DNA of 9,191 nt from Ferruginibacter sp. (GTDB lineage: Bacteria > Bacteroidota > Bacteroidia > Chitinophagales > Chitinophagaceae), in the NCBI GenBank assembly GCA_018882645.1, contig VERM01000045.1:1-9191 (forward strand), written 5' to 3'. The stretch's first letter is position 1. The number at the start of each line of letters is the position of its first letter. Shown piece by piece: positions 1-5,786 of this stretch. The notes under the pieces were generated by a model. The model searched no databases. It had not been told where the DNA came from and saw only the letters and a program-made list of their open reading frames with translations. Made by a program: the position numbers and the translations under genes.

Positions 1-631
1 AGCCATGAAAGTGCAATTCGGTAGTGCCTTGAGTGATGAGGAAAAATCGAATGTCTATATCACCATACCCGGTCTTAGAGGAATGTCGCGAAGACAAATT
101 TCTGTAAAAAACCTTGCCAACATCATTCAGGCAAGAATGAGCGAAATTCTCGATTTTGTTTCTTACCATTTAAAACAAGTGGGCTTAGACACCAGAATGT
201 TGAATGGTGGGATTATTCTCACCGGAGGGGGGTCGCAGCTCAAACATCTGCTTCAGCTGACTGAGTACTCTACGGGTCTGAATGCAAGAATAGGTTATCC
301 GAATGAACATTTGACCGGAGATTACAGAGAAGAGCTCTCGCTTCCCATGTACAGCACCTGCATTGGCTTGATATTAAAGGGGTATAACGAGTATGAAAAC
401 AAAATAAAGAATTCTGACGTAGAGTTGATAAAAATCAAAGATCGAACTGAAGTGCTAACTACTGAGACTCCTACAGAAGTCGATATACAACAAGAAACAG
501 ATCCTGAAATAGAAGATCCAAAACCCAGAGGGATTGGCTCACGGATAAAGACCTTGAAAGAGTTTATGGATTTTTATAAAGGAAAACTAATTGATTTATT
601 CACAGAGGAGGAAAAAGATGTTAAGCTGTAA
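1..631 (+). CDS. ftsA: Cell division protein FtsA, C-terminal part (5' end outside window)
   Basis: FtsA is an actin-like ATPase that anchors FtsZ filaments to the inner face of the cytoplasmic membrane and recruits later division proteins. The reading frame is open to the left edge. The Met codon at position 5 is therefore internal and not a start; it lies in a typical FtsA segment (AMKVQFGSAL). Numbering from that Met, IPGLRGM (21-27) and an IIQARMSEIL helix (40-49) precede the actin-fold nucleotide-binding motif GGIILTGGGSQ (68-78). The fold ends near residue 130. A polar, acidic linker of about 45 residues follows, then a probable amphipathic membrane-targeting helix (about 178-200, with Ile, Leu, Phe alternating with Lys) and a short charged tail. 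Roughly half of a usual FtsA is visible. It lies 110 bases before ftsZ, the normal dcw order. Identity is firm; the role of the tail helix is inferred from family knowledge. Confidence 0.95.
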   Translation, partial: AMKVQFGSALSDEEKSNVYITIPGLRGMSRRQISVKNLANIIQARMSEILDFVSYHLKQVGLDTRMLNGGIILTGGGSQLKHLLQLTEYSTGLNARIGYPNEHLTGDYREELSLPMYSTCIGLILKGYNEYENKIKNSDVELIKIKDRTEVLTTETPTEVDIQQETDPEIEDPKPRGIGSRIKTLKEFMDFYKGKLIDLFTEEEKDVKL

Positions 632-650
632 CTGATTATATGAATAATTT

Positions 651-670
651 AAGTTGTAATATTACAACTT
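651..670. repeat. Perfect 20-base palindrome between ftsA and ftsZ
   Basis: The half-site AAGTTGTAAT is followed directly by its exact reverse complement ATTACAACTT, with no spacer and no mismatch. Symmetry stops at both flanks (T at 650 and T at 671). As RNA it could fold as an 8-bp, mostly A/U stem with a 4-base loop. There is no GC-rich core and no T-tract, so it is a poor intrinsic terminator. As DNA it has the form of an operator for a homodimeric regulator, or it may be an mRNA processing or attenuation site. It starts 20 bases after the ftsA stop and ends 71 bases before the ftsZ start. The symmetry is seen; any function is inference. Confidence 0.6.
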
Positions 671-704
671 TATACGATTGAATTCATAAACCCATACCAT
701 TACA

Positions 705-726
705 TACTAACCAGTACTTACTAACC
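705..726 (+). repeat. Short direct repeat TACTAACC x2 upstream of ftsZ
   Basis: TACTAACC occurs at 705-712 and again at 719-726, a 14-base period, inside a purine-poor, G-poor stretch (about 690-730) rich in TAC and ACC steps. The second copy ends 15 bases before the ftsZ ATG, so the pair would lie in the 5' leader of ftsZ. It may be a chance low-complexity pattern, a protein or RNA binding element, or an unstructured leader that helps translation in the absence of a Shine-Dalgarno sequence. No function can be read from the sequence. Confidence 0.4.
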
Positions 727-741
727 CGTAAATTCAAAAAT

Positions 742-2679
742 ATGATTCAGTTTGATTTACCTAAAGAACAATCCTCTATCATCAAGGTCATTGGTGTCGG
801 GGGTGGCGGAAGCAATGCGGTCAATCACATGTTTTCGCAAAATATTGAAGGAGTAAATTTTATCATTTGCAATACTGATTCCCAGGCTATAGCTCAAAGT
901 AAAGTGCCTAACAAGATCCAACTTGGGCCTCATCTTACGCAAGGCCTTGGTGCAGGAGCCAATCCCACAATTGGAAGACAGGCTACAGAAGAAAGTCTTG
1001 ATGAAATTAAGCGCATACTGGAGGTTAATACCAAAATGGCTTTTATCACTGCAGGCATGGGAGGAGGAACCGGAACGGGAGGCGCTCCTATAATCGCAAA
1101 AATATGTAAGGAGTTGAACATTCTCACCGTAGGAATTGTAACCACTCCATTTGGTTATGAAGGTAAAAAAAGACTTGCACAAGCTGATGAGGGTATCAAA
1201 GCTTTAAAAAGCAATGTTGATACACTTTTAATCATCAGCAATGATAAACTGCGCCATCAGTTTGGCAATCTCAAAATGAAAGAGGCTTTTGAAAAAGCCG
1301 ACAATGTATTAGCCACTGCTGCCAAATGTATTACCGACGTAATCAATACCACAGGTCAAATCAATGTGGATTTTGCGGATGTATGTACCGTAATGAAAAA
1401 TGGCGGAGTAGCTATATTGGGTAGTGCAACGGCTGAAGGAGAAAATAGAGCGCAGGTGGCCATAGAAAATGCACTTAACTCACCTTTACTCAATGACAGC
1501 GATATCAAAGGTGCGAAATGGATTCTGATCAATATCAATTCTGCTGAAGGTGAACATGAGTTTACAATGGATGAAGTGGAAGTGATTCAGAATATATTGT
1601 TGCAACAGGCCGGAGAAGGAACCGACGTTATACTCGGTATTGGTTATGACAATACATTGGAAAATAAAATAGGAATCACTTTGATAGCAACAGGTTTTGA
1701 GCGAGAGGATTCCTTTGCCATCAAACCGCCTAAAGAGCTGGAAGAAAATAAAGTAGTCCTACATTTGGATTTGTCTGACGCCAACAAGGATGCGACATCA
1801 AATAATTTGACAAGTGAAGAAAATAATGTTGTTGAAAACAATGGATTGTCCCAACCAATTGAACTTGAAATCATCAATAATAACACTACAGCTTCAGAAC
1901 AACTGCCTGAAGTAACAACTTTAGCCAGCTCATTCAGAGAGGAAGATCCCATTGAATTTACGCTTACTGAAATCAATGAAACGGATGAATTTAAATCCAT
2001 TTCGGAAGAGACAAAAAGCGAAAACGAAACGCCTATTTTTGTTGAAATATCTACCGCTAAAGACCATGCCTCCGAATCTGTTATCGTTTTTGAATCATTC
2101 GTTTCTAATACCGACGAATTACCCCAATCAGATTCAAAGAATGAGTTAACGCTTGAAACAAAAGAAGAAACTAACAATAGTAACGCCCTATCGTCAGGGG
2201 GTTATCTGGTGAAACCAACGCAAATCTATGCCGAGGAATTGCCAAACATTCCGGTATCTCAAAAAAATGAAGAACCACTTCCGGTGCAGCCTTCAATGCA
2301 GGAAGACGAACCGGCGATTGAGATGCAACTGGTAGTTAATGATCTCCTAAACGCGGTGGAGGAGCCGGTTGTACAACAGACTCCGCCCAAATTAAATCCC
2401 TCTGTTGAGGAACCTGCTTTGCAGGACGAAACAGAAGAGTTAAGGCGCCGGGCAAGGGAAAGGATTGCAAAACTGAGAAACTTGTCTTTCAACACTGCAT
2501 CCGATCCCAATAGCGAGTTTGAAACTGTTCCAGCTTACCTCCGCCGCAATATGGATATTCATAATCAAATAGCGGATGTAGAGACTTTTTATAGCAATTA
2601 TACGGTCAAGACCAATGATAAAAATCAAACTGTCTTAAGCTCCTTTAATACATTTTTGGAGGGGAAAAAGCCGGATTAA
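742..2679 (+). CDS. ftsZ: Cell division GTPase FtsZ, long-linker Bacteroidota form
   Basis: FtsZ is the tubulin-like GTPase that polymerises at midcell into the Z-ring. The 645-residue product is far longer than E. coli FtsZ (383) because of its C-terminal linker. The GTPase core (about 13-320) has GVGGGGSNAVNHM (18-30), the NTDSQAI loop (44-50), the tubulin signature GGGTGTGG (107-114), and the T7 loop NVDFADV (208-214), whose Asp210 and Asp213 complete the active site of the next subunit. A Glu/Asn/Ser/Thr-rich, probably disordered linker covers about 331-565. A basic helix RRRARERIAKLR (568-579) and the peptide VPAYLRRN (596-603) follow; the latter matches the place where FtsA and other partners bind. 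A 42-residue tail comes after it. The ATG at 742 puts the core at the usual distance from the N terminus. The upstream bases are A-rich with no Shine-Dalgarno sequence. No -7 box is visible in the spacer, so transcription probably continues from ftsA; it ends at the terminator at 2724. Confidence 0.98.
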   Translation: MIQFDLPKEQSSIIKVIGVGGGGSNAVNHMFSQNIEGVNFIICNTDSQAIAQSKVPNKIQLGPHLTQGLGAGANPTIGRQATEESLDEIKRILEVNTKMAFITAGMGGGTGTGGAPIIAKICKELNILTVGIVTTPFGYEGKKRLAQADEGIKALKSNVDTLLIISNDKLRHQFGNLKMKEAFEKADNVLATAAKCITDVINTTGQINVDFADVCTVMKNGGVAILGSATAEGENRAQVAIENALNSPLLNDSDIKGAKWILININSAEGEHEFTMDEVEVIQNILLQQAGEGTDVILGIGYDNTLENKIGITLIATGFEREDSFAIKPPKELEENKVVLHLDLSDANKDATSNNLTSEENNVVENNGLSQPIELEIINNNTTASEQLPEVTTLASSFREEDPIEFTLTEINETDEFKSISEETKSENETPIFVEISTAKDHASESVIVFESFVSNTDELPQSDSKNELTLETKEETNNSNALSSGGYLVKPTQIYAEELPNIPVSQKNEEPLPVQPSMQEDEPAIEMQLVVNDLLNAVEEPVVQQTPPKLNPSVEEPALQDETEELRRRARERIAKLRNLSFNTASDPNSEFETVPAYLRRNMDIHNQIADVETFYSNYTVKTNDKNQTVLSSFNTFLEGKKPD

Positions 2680-2723
2680 AAATAGGTTCATTTTCTTATT
2701 GTTGTATTTGTTTTGAATGTTTG

Positions 2724-2762
2724 TTAAGCCCCTTTTAAGAGGGGCTTAATTTATAATTTTTT
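2724..2762 (+). terminator. Intrinsic terminator after ftsZ
   Basis: A perfect 10-bp stem, TTAAGCCCCT (2724-2733) pairing with AGGGGCTTAA (2740-2749), encloses a 6-base loop and is followed by a T-rich tract ending in six T's (2757-2762). The core has four G:C pairs beside the loop and one more further out. It lies 44 bases after the ftsZ stop codon. No T-tract follows on the opposite strand, so it should act only on rightward transcription and close the ftsA-ftsZ unit. Confidence 0.9.
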
Positions 2763-2767
2763 ATGAA

Positions 2768-2803
2768 TTTGCTTTTATCGTAATTGTTTTACGTATACAT
2801 TTG
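2768..2803 (+). promoter_or_regulatory. Probable Bacteroidota-type promoter for kup
   Basis: TACATTTG at 2796-2803 fits the Bacteroidota -7 consensus TAnnTTTG exactly. A TTTG at 2768-2771 could serve as the -33 element, but its 24-base spacing is slightly longer than usual; a degenerate TTTT at 2773-2776 would give 19 bases. Transcription would start near 2810 and give a leader of about 40 bases before the GTG at 2852. The position just downstream of the ftsZ terminator supports an independent kup promoter. The -7 match is seen; the start site is inferred. Confidence 0.5.
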
Positions 2804-2851
2804 TGCATGTAAATTCAACGTCGTTTATCGACATATTGAAAATTATTTTTA

Positions 2852-4846
2852 GTGGGAAAACAAAATTTAAATAAAGTAACAGCTGCAGGTCTGCTCGTTG
2901 CTTTTGGAATTATTTATGGTGATATTGGGACTTCACCTCTTTACGTTTTTAACTCCATCATAAAAGAAAGGACAATCACTGAAGATCTTATCATTGGTAC
3001 GCTGTCTCTGATTTTCTGGACCATTACTTTACAGACTACAATAAAATATGTTTTGCTTGTTCTCAGAGCAGACAATAAGGGGGAGGGTGGAATATTTTCA
3101 TTGTTTGCATTGGTAAGAAGAAGAAAAAAATGGCTGGTGTTCCCTGCAATGATTGGCGGCGCCGCTCTTTTAGCAGATGGAATCATTACTCCGCCCATTT
3201 CCATCACTTCTTCCATAGAGGGTTTGAAAGAGTTGCCGGCTTTTAGAGGGATGAGCCAGGACACTGTTGTTTATCTTGTGATTATCATCATCAGTATTTT
3301 CTTTTTTGCACAACAATTTGGAACCTCTTCCATTGGCAAACTCTTTGGTCCGTTTATGACTGTGTGGTTTCTTATGTTGGCAATTCTTGGCTTGATACAT
3401 ATAACCGACAATATAAAAGTATTCTACGCGCTCAATCCATATTATGCCATAAATTTTTTGTTTACTTATGAAAATGGTTTCTGGCTATTGGGTGCAATAT
3501 TTTTGTGTACCACCGGAGCTGAAGCATTGTACAGCGATCTTGGACATTGTGGCCGGGGAAACATTCGAATTTCATGGATGTTTGTAAAAACAAGTCTGGT
3601 CATTAACTATTTTGGTCAGGGTGCCAGTCTGTTAAAAGATCATTCAGGGCAGTTGTTGGATTCTCAAACCATTCAAGCTGCCGGTATCAATGCATTTTAT
3701 GATCTAATGCCTCAATGGTTCATTGTACCCGGTGTGATTATTGCCACTTCTGCCGCAATCATAGCCAGTCAGGCTTTGGTTTCAGGATCATTTACACTCA
3801 TCAGTGAAGCTATTCGTCTGAATCTTTGGCCTAAAATGAAAATCAAATTTCCTACCGAGGCAAAGGGGCAGGTTTTTATTCCCGGAATAAATTATTTGTT
3901 ATTTGGCGGTTGTGTAGGTGTAGTACTTTATTTCAGAGAAAGTGGAAAAATGGAGGCTGCTTATGGAATGGCTATTATCACTACCATGATCATGACTACC
4001 ATTCTCTTCGCGAATTATCTGGTAATACACAGGGTAAAACCTCTTATTATTTACATATTCCTCATTTTTTATCTGTCGGTTGAATTTGCCTATCTCGTTG
4101 CATTGATGGACAAGTTTATGCATGGAGGTTTTATCACCATTATCATTGGCGGAACTTTATTTTTGGTTATGTATGTTTGGTTCAGAGCTAAGAAGATAAA
4201 AAACCGTTATGTGGAATTTGTGCGGGTAGAAGACTATGTTCCCAAATTGCAGGAGCTCAGCAACGATAATTCTGTTCCTAAATATGCCACTCATCTGGTG
4301 TATCTAACCGGCGCATACAACACCAAAGAGATTGAACATAAAATCATTTATAGTATCTTAAGCGGAAAGCCAAAAAGAGCCGATATCTATTGGTTTGTCC
4401 ATGTGCAAACCGTTGATGATCCGTATACTTGTGAGTACACCGTTAATCATATTATTCCCAACGATATCATTCGGGTGGAATTCAGATTGGGCTTCAGAAT
4501 AGTACCTCGCTTGAATCTGATGTTTAAAAAAGTAGTAGAAGACCTTGTGGCGAATCGCGAAGTAAATGTCACGAGCAGATATGAGAGCCAGCAAAAGAAT
4601 AATGTGGTTGGAGACTTCCAATTTATAGTAATGGAGAAGTTTTTGAGCCAGGACAATGAATTGCCTTTTGCTGAGGAACTCATAATGAAGGCATATTTTA
4701 CTTTAAAGGAATTGAGTGTAAGTGAAGAGCGAAGCTTTGGTCTGGAACAAAGCAATGTAGCTGTTGAAAAGTTTCCGCTGGTTGTGGCTCCTGTCAGTAC
4801 ACTTAAACTGAAAAGAATCTGGAATAAGGACGAAGAATTTTATTGA
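2852..4846 (+). CDS. kup: Kup/HAK/KT-family potassium uptake protein
   Basis: Kup is an inner-membrane K+/H+ symporter that supports potassium uptake, notably at low pH. The 664 residues match the full family length (E. coli Kup has 622). The family signature YGDIGTSPLY is at 22-31 and includes the conserved Asp24. DGIITPPISITSSIEGL (109-125) carries the conserved Glu123, TGAEALYSDLGHCGR is at 221-235, and INYFGQGASLL at 251-261. About twelve hydrophobic segments fill residues 10-446, ending with the MDKFMHGGF loop (419-427) and a last span. A soluble cytoplasmic domain follows (about 447-664). The start is GTG: an in-frame TGA at 2837-2839 rules out a longer protein, and no ATG lies near enough downstream to keep the signature helix. 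No Shine-Dalgarno sequence is visible. The stop codon lies 2 bases from the stop of ldcA on the other strand, and no terminator is visible at the junction. Confidence 0.96.
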   Translation: MGKQNLNKVTAAGLLVAFGIIYGDIGTSPLYVFNSIIKERTITEDLIIGTLSLIFWTITLQTTIKYVLLVLRADNKGEGGIFSLFALVRRRKKWLVFPAMIGGAALLADGIITPPISITSSIEGLKELPAFRGMSQDTVVYLVIIIISIFFFAQQFGTSSIGKLFGPFMTVWFLMLAILGLIHITDNIKVFYALNPYYAINFLFTYENGFWLLGAIFLCTTGAEALYSDLGHCGRGNIRISWMFVKTSLVINYFGQGASLLKDHSGQLLDSQTIQAAGINAFYDLMPQWFIVPGVIIATSAAIIASQALVSGSFTLISEAIRLNLWPKMKIKFPTEAKGQVFIPGINYLLFGGCVGVVLYFRESGKMEAAYGMAIITTMIMTTILFANYLVIHRVKPLIIYIFLIFYLSVEFAYLVALMDKFMHGGFITIIIGGTLFLVMYVWFRAKKIKNRYVEFVRVEDYVPKLQELSNDNSVPKYATHLVYLTGAYNTKEIEHKIIYSILSGKPKRADIYWFVHVQTVDDPYTCEYTVNHIIPNDIIRVEFRLGFRIVPRLNLMFKKVVEDLVANREVNVTSRYESQQKNNVVGDFQFIVMEKFLSQDNELPFAEELIMKAYFTLKELSVSEERSFGLEQSNVAVEKFPLVVAPVSTLKLKRIWNKDEEFY

Positions 4847-4848
4847 TA

Positions 4849-5760
4849 CTAGATTTCCTTCAGAATCGTTTTGTTTTTTGATACCGAGAGTTCGTATTCT
4901 ATGCCTATTTTCAATGAAACATTTTTCGGATCGTGACTTACGGGAAAGTCGAAGCAGACCGGAAAATCATATTTATCAATTAAGTCTTTGATGATTTGCT
5001 GGATGTTCTTCCCGAATATCCTTTCTGTATCTTTCATCTCTGTAAAACCTCCAACTATAAGTCCAGCGATATTATTTAGCTTACCGGCTCTGTTGAGCTG
5101 ATAAAGCATACGGTCGGCACTGTATAAAAATTCGCCTATCTCTTCTATAAATAGAATTTTACTTCTTGTATCAAAGTCCGATTTTGTTCCGATAGCATTG
5201 GCCAGCAGGGATAAGTTTCCTCCAACCAGAATGCCGCGAACTTTTCCTTTTCTATTGAGTGGATGAGGGTCGCAATTATAGGTTATTTTTTTTCCGGTTA
5301 ATGTTCTTCTTAAATAATCGATATATATACCTGAATCTGTTGGATTGTTAAAGGCGCCTGCCATGGGCCCATGAATTGTCGCAATCTTAAAATTGCGGTG
5401 AATGTGTGAATGAAGAATGGTGATATCACTGAATCCGATTATCCATTTGGGTTTTTTAATAAATTTTTTAAAGTTAAGTTGATCAATAATTCTGCCTGTT
5501 CCATATCCGCCTCTCCCAAACAAAATTGCATGAATGTTGTCATCATCCATCATAGCCTGAAGCTCATCTCTTCTTTCTTCATCTGAACCGCTGAAATAAT
5601 TTTCGGATGCACTTCCGAGTGTTTTTCCAACCATCACTTCGAAGCCCCAGGATTGTAGTGTTTCAATACATTTGGCTGCTTTGTTTGCTGGCATGAAGCC
5701 GGCAGGGCACGTGATGCCAATACAATCTCCGCGGCGCAGATAAGGTGGAATGATAAACAT
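4849..5760 (-). CDS. ldcA: Muramoyltetrapeptide L,D-carboxypeptidase, peptidase family S66
   Basis: LdcA removes the terminal D-alanine from L-Ala-D-Glu-mDAP-D-Ala tetrapeptides during cytoplasmic murein recycling. The 303 residues are the usual length. No signal peptide is present (the N terminus is MFIIPPYLRRGDCIGITCPA), consistent with a cytoplasmic enzyme. By comparison with E. coli LdcA (Ser106, Glu200, His270), the catalytic triad is Ser111 in IIGFSDIT, Glu206 in LFIEEIGE and His276 in PVSHDP. Other family marks are GRGGYGTGRIID (82-93), HGPM (130-133), GGNLSLL (180-186) and SADRMLYQL (214-222). The ATG at 5758-5760 gives the standard N terminus, and no Shine-Dalgarno sequence precedes it. 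It starts 26 bases after the stop of the fadN-like gene on the same strand, so it is probably the last gene of a metG-fadN-ldcA transcript. A related S66 role, such as MccF-type peptide cleavage, is possible but less likely in this setting. Confidence 0.9.
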   Translation of the reverse strand: MFIIPPYLRRGDCIGITCPAGFMPANKAAKCIETLQSWGFEVMVGKTLGSASENYFSGSDEERRDELQAMMDDDNIHAILFGRGGYGTGRIIDQLNFKKFIKKPKWIIGFSDITILHSHIHRNFKIATIHGPMAGAFNNPTDSGIYIDYLRRTLTGKKITYNCDPHPLNRKGKVRGILVGGNLSLLANAIGTKSDFDTRSKILFIEEIGEFLYSADRMLYQLNRAGKLNNIAGLIVGGFTEMKDTERIFGKNIQQIIKDLIDKYDFPVCFDFPVSHDPKNVSLKIGIEYELSVSKNKTILKEI

Positions 5761-5786
5761 ATTTTATAGTTGAAATGTAAGCAACT

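Noticed and set aside
5..7. ATG at position 5 as the start of the first gene
   Set aside because: The frame is open to the left edge and the sequence is the middle of FtsA, so this Met is internal to a gene cut by the window.
1644..2177. Long open frame of 177 codons on the - strand within ftsZ
   Set aside because: It is a Ser/Val-rich mirror of the Glu/Asn/Thr-rich FtsZ linker, has no recognisable domain, and lies wholly inside a certain gene. The same applies to the other antisense frames within ftsZ, kup and metG.
4734..4753. GCTTTG...CAAAGC inverted repeat near the end of kup as a terminator
   Set aside because: Only a 6-bp stem with an 8-base loop, inside the coding region and not followed by a T-tract.
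5482..5520. Loss of the catalytic Ser in LdcA at GGYGTGR, where some relatives have Ser
   Set aside because: The nucleophile in family S66 is the Ser of the G-x-S-D motif (Ser111 here), which is intact together with Glu206 and His276.
5768..5786. AGTTG...CAACT inverted repeat in the fadN-ldcA spacer
   Set aside because: Only 5 bp with a 9-base loop and no T-tract; too weak to call a regulatory hairpin.
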